DNA of 64,000 nt from Ascochyta rabiei (lineage: Eukaryota > Ascomycota > Dothideomycetes > Pleosporales > Didymellaceae). A model generated the notes under the pieces. The model worked only from the letters and a program-made list of their open reading frames with translations, was not told the origin of the DNA and ran no database searches. Each line of letters starts with the position of its first letter. The first letter of the stretch is position 1. Of the stretch, positions 21,855 to 33,436 are shown one piece after another. The position numbers were made by a program, and so were the translations under genes. The stretch is taken from positions 3,037,001-3,101,000 of the forward strand of contig NC_082405.1 of assembly GCF_004011695.2 (NCBI RefSeq), in the 5' to 3' direction.

Positions 21855-22807
21855 GTCGAATATCCAGTCATCCCACAACGCTCTGCGAATACCAGTGGTG
21901 AGCCTTTTCCAGACCAACGCTCGAAAGGCACCGGAATGTCAGACGAAACAACAACAGAGAGTCCTCCTCTACACGAACACAACCTGTCAGCTCTCCACCG
22001 AAAAACGCACCCATGGTTGTAGAGTACCACTAACACCATCTGAACCAAACCACCAAGACCACATACAACTACGCTTCAGCCGTACGTCTATTCCCATAAG
22101 ATTCGACACCCAGGCTGCTAAGCGTATACCGAAGAAATATGATAGGACCCAAGATAGGTCGTGCTGGTCCGCGTTCCGTGGTTTGACATGCCCAAGATGG
22201 AAAGTATGGAAAACAGTGGGTATCAGGACCAGAGCTTTGCGACTGCCATGGTAAAACGAGTACTAACCTCAGTGCTTTCAGTCACTATCATTTGGTGTGC
22301 TGGTGGCATTTTGGCAGGCAATGAAAGCTGACTGCAGCGCAGGGTTATGGTTCGACGGTTGATGCACAGCAGCAGTGCTTTACTGGGCCGCTTGGCTGTG
22401 AATCATTGCGTCGGTTTCGTTGCAACGCAGAACCTGGACGAGTGTATCATTCAAGGGCGTCTATGAGGCAGGAGCGAGCAGACATGAAACGTGATGTAGG
22501 TATACTCAGCTGTGTGGATTCGGAGTCACGCAAAAATGCACACAGCGCGCCTATTCATGCAAAGGAGCCAGCAGATCTAACGGCCAGGCAGACGTGATGC
22601 ATGATTGATAACTCTCGCCTATGCGTGGCCAACTGCAGCCACCCAAACTCAGGAATCGCAGCCTTCGCAGTACATGCAGCATCTGCCACTTGTATTATCA
22701 CGGATGCATAGTCGATAAAAAACGCCAATAGCATGCAGGGTATCGTGTAAATGAAAAACGCCGCCTTACAGAAACATACCACACTTGCAGCCGTGGTGAG
22801 ACTCCAC
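21855..22807. other. Intergenic upstream of the coiled-coil gene
   Basis: About 950 bp. It probably holds the promoter or an upstream coding part of the minus-strand gene on the left, and the 3' UTR of the phosphatase-like gene on the right. Nothing else is supported. Confidence 0.4.
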
Positions 22808-23770
22808 CTAGGAGGTCTGGAAAGGAGTGTTGTCGCGACCCTGGAATCGGAGAGCGTCCGAAGGGTCCAGACTGTCCTCCATATCTACGTCATCGTCATC
22901 ACGGGTGTCTTCAATAGACCGCTTGGACTTTGCGGTTGAAGAGGGCTGCAAAGACGAGGTGCATTGATTGTAGCCACGGGCAATGTTGTTGGGTTGGCGA
23001 TGCTGCGCATTGAAGCTTGACACAGAGCGCCGAGCCTGCAGGATGTCCCAATAGGACTGTAGGATATTCTTGATTGCGTCGTCAAAGTTTACGCAGAAGC
23101 GCTGAGCCTGGCAGACTTGCATTGCTTTGATGAAGTCGAAGTTGTCAAGGGTCTCCATGAGGTATGCCGCCACCACAGCAGCCGACTTCTCGTTGCCTGA
23201 CTCGCAAAAGACCAGCACCTTGCCGAGCGTGGGCTGGCCTGTCTGCTCCAAGGCGTGCTGGCGAACCCTTGCGACGTGCTCGTTGATGATCCTTGTGGTG
23301 TCGTGGAATCGGCCAATGAGGGCGTGGTAGGTGGGGGTTTCGATGGTAGCTACGGAAAGACCGGCGTCACGCGCTGCTTGCAAGGCGCCGCTCATGCTGT
23401 TGTGTCGCGAGCGAATGGCAAGCACCATTGTGATTCCCTCGCGCGCGAAGAAGTCCTTGTCCTTGGAGGCAACCATTGGGCCCAGGAACAGCCAGGGCAG
23501 GATCATCTGCGCCTGTCTGCGGCGCTCGTACGCCCATTCAATCAGCGTGTTTCTCTGGACAATGTCCTCCAGGGCCAGGTGTTTCAGAAAGCCCATGTCG
23601 AGCCCCTCAGACCCCTCGCCCACCACGAGGCCTGGCATATCGGTGGAGAGCGTCGGCGGGGGTACGACGACGCGTGGCGGCGTGGGCAGACGGTACGTGT
23701 ATTCGTGGTGGGTGCGCATCGCCATGCCAAGTGAGCTGCGCATGGGCGACTCTTCCCGTGTGCTCGCCAT
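22808..23770 (-). CDS. Dual-specificity phosphatase-fold protein, probably catalytically dead
   Basis: Single exon, 320 residues, start MASTREESPMRSSLG. Residues 85-230 have the dual-specificity phosphatase layout: MILPWLFLGPMVASKD, GITMVLAIRSRHN and a P-loop region at 187-205. The P-loop reads VFCESGNEKSAAVVAAYLM. The nucleophile Cys189 is present, but the His before it is Phe and the essential Arg of C-x5-R is Lys195 (AAG, 23186-23188). It therefore resembles STYX-type pseudophosphatases, which bind phosphoproteins without hydrolysis. The C-terminus is disordered, with a basic-acidic patch (KRSIEDTRDDDDVDMED). The Lys substitution could leave traces of activity. The target is unknown. Confidence 0.85.
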   Translation of the reverse strand: MASTREESPMRSSLGMAMRTHHEYTYRLPTPPRVVVPPPTLSTDMPGLVVGEGSEGLDMGFLKHLALEDIVQRNTLIEWAYERRRQAQMILPWLFLGPMVASKDKDFFAREGITMVLAIRSRHNSMSGALQAARDAGLSVATIETPTYHALIGRFHDTTRIINEHVARVRQHALEQTGQPTLGKVLVFCESGNEKSAAVVAAYLMETLDNFDFIKAMQVCQAQRFCVNFDDAIKNILQSYWDILQARRSVSSFNAQHRQPNNIARGYNQCTSSLQPSSTAKSKRSIEDTRDDDDVDMEDSLDPSDALRFQGRDNTPFQTS

Positions 23771-25626
23771 GGTGGTGGGTGGTGGGTGTTGGCGCTTGGT
23801 GGCTGCGGTAAAGGTAGCGGTGGTGGACGGACGAAGTGGGGGATAATCGCGCTATCACGGGACGCACTATCACGGGACGCACGCGCTAAGCAGGAAGGCT
23901 GTGGACGGGCGTATGGCTCTTGGATCAATGTTCTGTGGTGAAAGACTGCAGTGTACTCTGCAGCTTGGGAGCTTGGGAGGAGCTGCGGGAAGGTGCGTAT
24001 AGACACACCCGCAGGCAACCGCGCTCGCGTGGTGCACAGACAACCTACTCACTGTGTGCTGATGGCGGCAGCCAGACCGAGTGAGGTCCTGCGTCCAGCT
24101 CGCGACGGCTGCCCATCTTCAGGGCGCGAGAGATCCGAGCATCGCCAAGGCACAACTAGAGAGACGTGACGACAGACATAGATGTGAACACAAAGTGGAC
24201 GTTCATCAACCAGCGGACGGCTAACCGCAAAGGGTAGCGCTAACGGCCGTCTACCAATGGCACCACCACGACCTGTGCTGTCGACTCTTCGCCGAAGCTC
24301 GAGTTCTTCTTACCATGGTGATCGCAACCCCGATGCATCCCAAGGTTGCACAAGGCCATCGTCGCACGTGGATACGTGTTCGCCTTGTACTATTGATGCT
24401 GTGCTCCCTCTCCATCCCACCTGCCCTCCTTGGCTCCAACCATCTTTGCTAACCATCCGGTCACAGCTTCCAATCCAACCTTCTTCACCTGGGGGCTGGT
24501 GCACAAGTGAACACCACAGTGATAGCGGCGCCGCCTGGTCAAAACACTTCCAAACACGCGGAACGCTGAGAGCATCTTCCTGGCAATCATAGCAGTGGCG
24601 TCCACAGTCCTCCTTTACCAGCAGTCATCCCACCGCGCGCAAAACCGGCGAGCAATACATCCACTGTAACTCGTATCACCACAAGCTAACCGCAGCGCTC
24701 AATCAACTGGACACGGCGGCATCATGCCAAGCGGCGGGTCGACAGCCCTGCAATCCGCTGTCATGGAAAGGAGTCGGTGGAGCAAGCGGATCCAACGTGC
24801 GGGTCCACAGGTTCACTGGATGATTACAGTGGCAGCACGAGAGAGGGCCAACACGAGGCTGTTGGTACCTAGCCCGCATGTCACACGACCATCGTCTCCT
24901 CGGCTGGTGCTGTGATGCGGGGTGCACGGCTATTCAGCCGCTGCGCTGCGAGTCACGGAGCCAACGACGACTACTCAATCACTCTGCATCCACGTCATCT
25001 CATCGCCGAAGCGGAAGGTTTTGCGTGCTTCCTCCAGGTGTGGCAGCGACTACCTATTTTTATACACGTGCCGAACACGAGCTGTCACACGCAATCATCT
25101 GCGGGAGCCCGGCACGGGACATTTTTGATGGGTCCAAAAGGAGGCTGGCCGCATCACCAGAACGATTTAGCGACCCTGTCCCCGCCACGGAGATTGTAAA
25201 TCCCATGCAGGCCACGCAAGGCCCAAGTGACGACCCGCACAAAGAACAAGCCACGAGCCTGTTGTGATTTGGTGCACCGGTGCAAAAAGCTTATCATCTG
25301 CCTGCTGGGCCACGCGCCTTTCTTGCCAATACGACATTACAGCTTGGGCCCCGGTCTTCATCTGCGATGGTCCGCGGACGAGCGTCAAGGGTTGTGTACA
25401 ATCAGGCAGGTGGTCCTAATCCCATCGTTCCAGCAACATGGCACCGCTGCGGCTGGTGAAGATAAGAAAGTCGGTCTGTCCCGATGTTGGAAACTCAGCA
25501 GCGATCTTCACTTCCTGCCAACACTCGTTCGACCCTACACTCGCTGAGCGCAACAACAACAACAACAACTACTACTACTACTACTTACATACCTAATTCT
25601 AATACCGCTCGACTGCCCTTCACACC
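23771..25626. other. Intergenic, divergent promoters of phosphatase-like gene and tyrosinase
   Basis: 1.86 kb with no supported gene; many overlapping short ORFs on both strands lack domains. Just before the tyrosinase ATG is an (AAC)n/(TAC)n run at 25551-25585. The stretch must contain both promoters. Confidence 0.45.
25551..25585 (+). repeat. Trinucleotide microsatellite in tyrosinase 5' UTR
   Basis: About six CAA units followed by about six CTA units, ending about 42 bp before the start codon, probably within the leader. Length variation here would not change the protein. Confidence 0.75.
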
Positions 25627-26877
25627 ATGCACATCTCAATCGCAACCGCCTTGTCGGCTGCAACACTAGTGTCTGGCGCCGCCATCAAGCGACAGAATGT
25701 GCCCTCTGAGTCTGTCCCATTGACATCGCTCTTCCCGGCGTTGCCTCTCTCCATCTTCGAGCAGACTGCAGGACACACATTGACCCTCGAGGAAGCCATT
25801 GCTGGAGTGAACCTCACCGAAAAGATCAATGACCTCGCCGGCAAGGTCGAGGACAAGGTCGAGGACACCCTCGATAACCTCGACAACCTCATCGCACCCA
25901 ACATGAAAGTCAAAGTGGCTGCTGCCGCTGCTACATGCTCCACTGTCCGTGTTCGTCAGGAGTGGGACTCGGTTTCCACGAGTGACAGGCAAAACTTTGT
26001 GGACGCGCTCAAGTGCTTGATGGGCAAGGCCCCCTCTGGCCAATTCGCAGCCTCCAAGAGCCGCTACGAAGACTTTGTTGCCCTGCACCAGACCCTTACA
26101 CCCAGGGTACACCAGAACGCGAAGTTCCTGCTGTGGCACAGGTATTACCTCTGGACGTTCGAACAAATCCTCCGGGATGACTGCGGCTTCACCGGCCCCC
26201 TACCATGGTTCGATGAGACCAAGTACGCTGGAAAGTTCTCCCAGTCTTCCATCTTCTCCAGCCAGTGGATGGGTGGCATCGCACTCAACGGCAACTGTGT
26301 CACGGACGGCGTAAGTGAACCACGTTCCACAACTCTGTGACCTAGATCACTGACTACCAATTTAGCAATTCGCCAACCTGGCGATCAATGTTGGACCTGG
26401 CACAGGTAACCAGCCTCATTGCCTTGCCCGTAACGGCGACAGCGCCAAGACAATCAATACCGGCCAGTCCATGGTCGACGCTTGCAACTCTCGCGCCACC
26501 TTTGCCGACATGGCCAGCTGCTCTGAAGGCGGTGCTCACGCCTGGGGCCACAACGGCATCGGCGCTGTCATGCTGGACGTCTACGGCTCGCCCGCCGACC
26601 CAACCTTCTGGCTGCACCACGTAAGTTCCACTTTCACTCGTACCTTTGTGTGCCAGAATACTGACAATATCTGCAGGGCTTCATCGACCGCAACTTCCGC
26701 ATCTGGCAGAACCAGAACGCTGGTGTTCGCACGACTACCATCGATGGCAACGACATCGATGGCAACGCGCTGACGCTCGACAACACCATCAACGTGTACG
26801 ACTTCAGGCCGGATGTCAAGATCAGGGATATTCTTGATACCGCTGGCCCTACCCTTTGCTACAAGTACAACTACTAA
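25627..26877 (+). CDS. Secreted tyrosinase (short fungal type)
   Basis: Exons 25627-26310, 26366-26620 and 26677-26877 give 379 residues. A signal peptide (MHISIATALSAATLVSGAA) is followed by KR, a possible Kex2 site. Tyrosinases are type-3 copper enzymes oxidising phenols to quinones. The CuA half shows LHQTLTPRVHQNAKFLLWHR (three His); the CuB half shows GGAHAWGHNGIG and DPTFWLHHGFIDRNF. No C-terminal hemocyanin-like lid follows; the protein ends about 50 residues after the last copper ligand, as in secreted short tyrosinases. It may act in pigment formation, wall cross-linking or defence against plant phenols. A decayed carboxylesterase lies tail to tail with it. Confidence 0.92.
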
Positions 26878-27139
26878 GAGAGACTGTTTTGTAGATACCC
26901 TTCTTGTTTATAGATTTTTGTCACGATGATAATGAGTAATATCGTTGATCGTTGAAGTTGGTTTTCGTGCTGTGTGTATACCATTGCGTTTTTCGTACAC
27001 CTGATCAAGTGGAGTGTGCACTATCCTGCAGACGAAGCGAGTCTTGCCAATATCCATGTGGAAAATGACCAGGCAAGAGACGGAATATAATCTTATTATG
27101 TTGAGTAGAAAGTATCTGGATGCTGCCAAATACTTCGCC

Positions 27140-28228
27140 CTACTTTCCAGAGCGGATCGCAGATTGCACAGTATCCGGGCACAGGCGTGTCTTGAGGAAA
27201 GATATGATCTCCGTGAAGGGGACGGCGCGGAGGCAGTCGATCTCAGCGGTGGCATTGAGGTTGTTGCAGCTGAGGGAGGAGGCGACAGTGGTGAAGTTTG
27301 TGTGTTCTGGGTCTACAGACGTAAGACTGAGAAAGAAGTTCCGCATGATCAAGGACGAGACGGTTGGGTCTTCTGGATAGGCGAAGTTGTAGTTGTCAAC
27401 GGATATGGCGCCGGTGGATTGACCCCGTAGAGCGATGCGTGCTGGGTCGCCACCGAAGTTGGCGATGTTGTCGAGGATTCATTCAAGGACCAGACGTTGG
27501 TCAAGAAGTCCGAGGTTCTGTTCGTCATCTGTAAGGCCTGCTGCGTTTGGCTATCCGACAATTCCCAGGCGGTAACTACGTTCAGGTCAGCATTGAACAG
27601 AACGGTGTGATTACCCCCAGAATAACGCAAGATCGTACAACAGTCGCTAAGATTACACTGGGCGTGGGCTCACTCACTTGATGCCAACAACAATGTGCTT
27701 TCCAACTCCTCTGCACCCATCGACTAGGATCTTGGTACGGGACAGATGCACCACCCGTTTGAAACGACCCGCCATGAATCCAAGCAATGACTAGCAGTTT
27801 CTCCTCAACAGCATACGCTCCTTCCGTGCAGTTTCCCTCTTCTTTCCACGGCGCCCACACATTCACCGACAAGCAGTCCTCGCCTGTGTAGTTTCTTGGT
27901 GTGATGACAAACTCGGGAGCATCTGTCAGCCAAACGCTCTCAGCGTTACCCGTGAATTAAGCACAAACGGGTCCGAAGCTGCCTGCATCGATAGTTCCAT
28001 TCTCTTCGACTTGGGGGTTGATGGTAGCCAGCGGCGCTTTCCGAGAAGTTGCTCGGCGAAGGGCACTCCTAGGAAGTGGGCAACGTCCGGTGTGATCGAG
28101 TCGACTGCACCCTGTACTGTGCCAGAAGTTGTTTCGATCTTCAAGGAACCAACAGCTTGCGCAATTGGCAGTTGGGCAAAGGCTAGAAGCGCGGCCAGAA
28201 CGAGAGCTGTGCCGAATACAAAGAACAA
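27140..28228 (-). pseudogene. Type-B carboxylesterase pseudogene, truncated
   Basis: Start MFFVFGTALVLAALLAFAQ is a signal peptide, followed by HFLGVPFAEQLLGKRRW (family signature). After about residue 70 the frame shifts (near 28005), continuing as ENGTIDAGSFGPVCA, then TAA (27957-27959), then EDCLSVNVWAPW and IAWIHGGSFQTGG. A probable intron follows VGIN (GTGAGT..GTAG). The nucleophile motif GQSTGA survives, but TAG (27551-27553) and TGA (27479-27481, expected Trp) interrupt the region before it. Homology fades after about 350 residues, near SLSCNNLNATAEIDC, where intact enzymes have about 530-560. Secreted type-B esterases hydrolyse carboxylic esters; this copy cannot make one. Confidence 0.82.
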
Positions 28229-28700
28229 CAGCTGAGTCCTACAAGAGTTTGTATCATGGTAGCACTAATCAATCGAAATGCTGGTGTTCGATCCACTTTG
28301 AGCGCGACCGCGGTCCTAGGAGAGGAAGGTCAGTGACCAGGCCGACCTAAATCGCGGCTCGCGCTTTTCGTGCGGGAGACTGGAGGGACATTGCAGCAAT
28401 GACATATCAGCTCAGAAGTCACTGGAACTGTCGTCGCCCCGTGATGTGCGACTAGTTGAAGACTTCCAGGCTACAAGGCTGTAGGAAACGCAGATCCAGG
28501 GCTTTCGGCCCGCCCACCGATTTGGCGACCCCGCTGTCGGCCCACGTTCCCCCGCCTTTTCCATCATTGCACTTCTCGCAAGTCGGTATTCTCGCCGATG
28601 GAGGAACGTCATAAGTGTCAGATACCGTCGTAGGTTCCTAGATGTCCAGTTCTGCTGCATCGCACAAACACAAGCATACCACCAAAGCACACGAGTCACC
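28229..28700. other. Intergenic, pseudogene to SDR gene
   Basis: About 470 bp. It probably holds the old esterase promoter and that of the SDR gene. No supported features. Confidence 0.45.
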
Positions 28701-29657
28701 ATGAGAGTTGTCATCACTGGCGCCGGCGGTTTTGTCGGCCAGATCCTCGCTAAGAAACTCATCGAGACAGACCCTTCCACATCACTAGTCCTTGCAGACG
28801 TCAAGGAACCACCGAATCCTACAGAGTCCAAGGATGTGAGGTGTCTTGCGGCAGATCTCACAGAGCCATCATCAGTTGATGTCTTGTTTGAGAAGGCCCC
28901 AGATGCTGTGTATATTCTGCACGGCATCATGTCCAGCGGGTCAGAAGCCAACCTCGGTCTCGGCCTGAAGGTGAACTTCGACAGCGTGAGGCACTTGATC
29001 GACATTGCCCGAGTCAGGCAGCCTGGCGTCAAGATCGTATTCACAAGTTCGTGTGCGGTCTTTGGTCGTGCGGCCGTCAAGAACGTGGCTACCGAGACGG
29101 ACATTGTCCCCATGCCCGAGAGCAGCTACGGCACACAGAAGCTGATGATTGAGTTCCTGGTCAACGATTACTCCCGCCGAGGCCTCATCGATGGACGTGT
29201 AGTCCGTCTGCCCACTGTTTTCGTACGAGCTGGAGCCCCCACCGCAGCGGCGTCTTCGTTTGTCTCCGGCATCGTTCGCGAGCCCGTGAACGGGGAAGAT
29301 TCAGTACTCCCTGTCGATCCCAGCATCGGTATCTGGTTGACTTCCCCACGCGCCCTGGCCACCAACCTGGTGCACGCTATCAAGGTCCCCGCTGAGAAGT
29401 TCGGCCACTTCAGACAGGTGCTGTTGCCCGGCTACACAGCCACGAGCGGCGAGATCCTGGATGCGTTGGAGAAGATTGCCGGAAAGGATGTGCGATCGAG
29501 AGTGAAGGAGCAGAGAGATGAGGGCATCCAGAAGATTGTGCTGAGTTGGCCCGCCAAGTACGACACATCGAGAGCGAAAGAGCTGGGCTTCTCGGAAGAT
29601 GTTGGGTTGGAGCAGACGATCAAGGACTTTATTGAGGGTGAGAAGCAGAAAAAGTAG
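28701..29657 (+). CDS. Extended SDR / NAD-dependent epimerase, D-erythronate dehydrogenase-like
   Basis: Single exon, 318 residues. Rossmann motif GAGGFVGQILA at residues 7-17, the dinucleotide acidic residue in LVLADVKE, the Ser of FTSSCAVFG, and the catalytic Tyr and Lys in SSYGTQK (residues 141-147). The sugar-dehydrogenase ending VRLPTVFVRAGAPTAAASSF and FVSGIVREPVNGED recall the DenD family. Members oxidise four-carbon sugar acids or epimerise nucleotide sugars. The exact substrate cannot be read from sequence, so the DenD label is a best match only. It ends 168 bp from the convergent SNF2 gene. Confidence 0.87.
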   Translation: MRVVITGAGGFVGQILAKKLIETDPSTSLVLADVKEPPNPTESKDVRCLAADLTEPSSVDVLFEKAPDAVYILHGIMSSGSEANLGLGLKVNFDSVRHLIDIARVRQPGVKIVFTSSCAVFGRAAVKNVATETDIVPMPESSYGTQKLMIEFLVNDYSRRGLIDGRVVRLPTVFVRAGAPTAAASSFVSGIVREPVNGEDSVLPVDPSIGIWLTSPRALATNLVHAIKVPAEKFGHFRQVLLPGYTATSGEILDALEKIAGKDVRSRVKEQRDEGIQKIVLSWPAKYDTSRAKELGFSEDVGLEQTIKDFIEGEKQKK

Positions 29658-29824
29658 GAGAATCATATCAGACATCTTTTGCAGCCAGCATTTCGATTTA
29701 GCGAGGCTACTTGCGATTACGCACTTCAGCGCTGATTTGTTTTGGAATCATTTTGATGACGATAAAGAGCCTGAGCCTGTTGAATTCAATATGCAAGGAT
29801 ACATGGTACTTGGAATAACGAAAA

Positions 29825-32573
29825 TTACGCCCTTAGCCCTTCCATAAGAGCTCCTTCTTCCCTTTTCCCCACAGCTTGGAACACCTGCCCTTCACCACCA
29901 ACATCCAGTCCCTTCTCCGCCCTCTCATACGCCTCATCGCTTCGATCCAACAAGATCGCCAACTCTTCCTCACTGAACAATCTCCCCTCCCCTTCACCCG
30001 CAATGTCGAATTTCTCACCATCGCTTCTCCGAAGCAGCCTCTGCAGCTCCTCAACCTCTTGCTCCTTCTCCACCCCCTTGCCTGCATTGTTTCGCACGCC
30101 GCCTTTGCGGATGACGAGTTTCTCAAGACGACGCTTGGCTTCGGCGGACTCAAGGAGCTTCTGCTCAACTGTGTTGCGTGTGGCGAAGCGGTAGACGATG
30201 ACGTTGCGCGTTTGCCCAATGCGATGCGCGCGATCCATGGCTTGGAGATCCTGCTGAGGGTTCCAGTCTGAGTCGAAGAGAATCACAGTGTCTGCGGCTG
30301 CGAGGTTGATACCTTGGCCGCCGGCGCGGGTGGATAAGATGAAGATGTTTGTTCCATCTTTGGAATTTGACTTATTGAAGGCGAGAATCTGGGCTTGTCG
30401 GTCGGATTGCGCGACGGAACCGTCGATGCGGGCGTGCGACCAAGACCGCAAAGCGAGGTATTGCCCAATGAGGTCGAGAGTTGTGGTGAATTGGCTGAAA
30501 ATAAGGACTTTGTGGCCGTCGTCGATCAGAGGAGGGAGGAGGGAGTCGAGAAGCAGCATCTTGCCAGATGTTGAGACGATGGTTTCGTCAATATCCGTGT
30601 CGGACGCGAAGGTTTCGCCGTCCTCGATTTCGGCTTTCAGGAATGGGTTGAAGAAATTGTAGGGCGAGTTGCAACAGAGGCGGAGCTGCATGATCGGGTT
30701 GCCAAGTTTCTTTTGTAAGAGCTGACGCTTCGCAATCTCGAACGTTGCTGCCCTGATACGCTCATCTTCTCCTTCTGAGTCAAGTTTTTCTTCTTCCTCC
30801 AATGTGCTGTCTTCTTTGTCGATGCCCGCAAAGTACTCATCATCGCTAACCTCTTCATAATTCCTCTTAGCTCTATCACGGCCACGTGTAGAAGCCACTG
30901 ACGCAGGGGTACCAGCACGAGACGACTTCACGCTCTTGACGGGCGTGTTAGCACTGCTGACAGCTTTGCGTTTGACGGTGTTGTTGCTACGGATACTCAG
31001 AGGCGTCCCAGACCGGCTCGCGAGCCCGACGCTTAGCCTCTCGACTGCCTTATCCTCGAGGTATGATCGGCTTGTGCCGTCCAAAATCGCCTGATATAGC
31101 TCTCGCTGCATTGGAGTAAGCGGTGCATAGAGTACATACTCTCGCTTTTTGGGCATCAGAGCTTCGACGTCAGTCTTGACACGCCGCAGCAAGAATGGTT
31201 TCAGTACTGCATGCAGTGACTTCACCAAATACTGCTGTCGCTCCTCGGAGAGGAGCTGCTCAAAGTTCGACTTGTCTTTCAAGCCAGAAAAATCAAACCA
31301 ACTCTCGAATGTGGACAGTTTGTCAAACACTGTTGGCAGAAGAAAGTGTAGCAGAGACCAGAGCTCTACAAGATTGTTTTGCAGTGGTGTTCCAGTGATG
31401 AGGAGACGATTTGCGGACTGAAACTGTTGCAATTCGCGGATGAGCCGGCAGTCAAGATTCTTGATACGATGTCCCTCATCGATAATAATGAACTGCCAGC
31501 CAAAGTGGGTCAAAAACTTCCGGTCGTTCATGCAAATCTCATAGCTGGTGACAACGACGGGGAAATCTTTCGTGCCTGGATTCTTCAGTCTCGTCTTGCG
31601 AAGCTTCTCACGCTCCTTCTTGTCGCCGTGATAAAGCATTACCGGAATGCTTGGTGTCCACTTCTCGAACTCAGCCACCCAATTGCTCGTTGTGCTGAGA
31701 GGAGCAGCAATCAGGAACGGGCCAAACGAGTTGTTCTCCCACAGATGTGCGAGCATAGAGATGGTTTGTATCGTCTTGCCTAGACCCATCTCATCTGCTA
31801 GAATGCCATTAATACCATTCTGGTAAAGTGAGAGCATCCATTCCAGCCCTTCTAACTGATAGGATCGCATTGTGCCTCCGGTGACGAGTTTCGGTTGTCG
31901 TGCGGACTTGAGGTTTTGGATGCCAATGTCTCCTGTCTTGACGTTGTCCTCGTCCTTGTGCTTTTCTGTAGCTTCTTCTTCAACTTTCTTCTCCAGGTCT
32001 TCTTTCTTGAAGTAGTCCGCTATACTCGAGTTCTCCTTCCTTGGCCTCCCTCTCCCCTTCTTCTTTGACGCACTATCTGCCTTTTTCCCTAGCGTCGATG
32101 CCCCGTTCACGGCTGAGTTTCGTGTTGCGCGTCGTTGCGATTCTGCAGCTGCTGTTTCAGCGTTCTTCTCGCGTCTGGAGGCTTGACCATCCGTCTTTTC
32201 GTCCTGTTCCTTTTCTTCGTCCTCCTGGCGCTGCATTTGCGCAAGCATGACCGTCGCATAAAGCTGAATAAGTTGAAGTCAGCATTGAATAGCGTTCACG
32301 GTTACAATGAAGACAAACCTTGCTCTTATTCATCAAAAACTCCAATTGCTGAAACTTCTTGTCCAACACCTCTCTGCCACTCTTGATATCCTCCTGCCTC
32401 TCCCTCTCCAATTGAGCATCACGTTTCGCGTCTTGCTTCTCGCGTTGTAGTTTCATGCGCGTCTCTTCGTCCTGCATCGTTTTTGACACGTTGTCGTCAT
32501 CCATGTTGGCTGGTGGCAGCGAGGAGTCAGGGGTGGGATCGGATTTCGTGCTGGCATTCGAAGAAGCAGCCAT
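29825..32573 (-). CDS. SNF2-family chromatin remodeller of the LSH/HELLS/Irc5 (MUS-30) class
   Basis: Exons 32319-32573 and 29825-32263, joined to 897 residues. N-terminal coiled coil (REKQDAKRDAQLERERQ), an AT-hook-like KKKGRGRPRKE at about 151-161, then the SNF2 ATPase: ILADEMGLGKTIQT (Walker A, about 240), IIIDEGHRIKN (Walker B as DEGH, about 347), LITGTPLQNN, LLRRVKTDVE. A disordered Ser/Glu-rich insert follows, then the second RecA lobe with FSQFTTTLDLI, STRAGGQGINL, and DRAHRIGQTRNV. The DEGH box and the insert place it with HELLS, Irc5 and Neurospora MUS-30. Those proteins act in DNA damage tolerance, cohesin loading and, in plants and animals, DNA methylation. The intron is 55 bp. Confidence 0.9.
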
Positions 32574-33436
32574 ATCAAGCGATCAATGCCCAAATACCAA
32601 GGCAGGAGCAGTAGTGTTTTAAACCCAACACCAGAAAGCGGTAGTGGTAGCAGAGACACGCAGGTGGCAAGGAAAGATGTTCAGGCGCGTGAAAACGCGA
32701 CGCGCTAGGCGGACATCAAGTGCGTCATTTTGCGACGCGCGATCACGTCCCAAATTTAATTGATCGCAGGCAGCCATCTGCATTGAGCTTTTGGCACCAG
32801 ACATGGCGAAATTTAGAGCCAACGCGTGCCATTCACAAGGCGCGTCATGAGTTATGCTATTCGGATAAAGATGCTATTACCAAGATTTGTAGTTCTCAAT
32901 CTCGTGGCTAGAATCAACGCGACTTCTTTTTCACGAGATCAAGGCTCAGATGCAAACTCATGCATTGCACATTTCAGGATATTCGCTGTATGTGTTCAAG
33001 TGGCCTGGTATGTATCTTCACCTTCACCGAGAAACGTCTTGATGGGAATGTCGCTACTAACCTCTACGATAGGTTCACTCCAGTGCAACGGTAGCAAGGG
33101 GTCTGCGATACGTACAGCAGGTTACACCTTCCGTACATCAGTCGTGGAGACACTACTTCGCGTGGTAGATAAGCAACACTGCTCGATCAGAATACATCAC
33201 AGCAGCGAACGGATCAAGTCTTGAATGTGAAGTGTTGTGGGAATCTATTTCTATCTGCAACGAGATCGAACCGCAAAGTGCGGGCTGTCAAAGCAAAAAC
33301 CTCGCAAATTTTGAGATCCAGACGCCAGCCATGACCACTACTGCCATCATTATCATAGGCAAACATCTAAGCCTGGTATGCATGCACCGTAACCATCATG
33401 AAGAATAAAGAAAGACTTTTTCGGGAGGCGAGACGT
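32574..33436. other. Intergenic SNF2 promoter and eEF3 3' region
   Basis: About 860 bp between two minus-strand genes. It holds the SNF2 gene's promoter and the eEF3 3' UTR. ORFs such as 32826-33224 have no domains. Confidence 0.45.
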
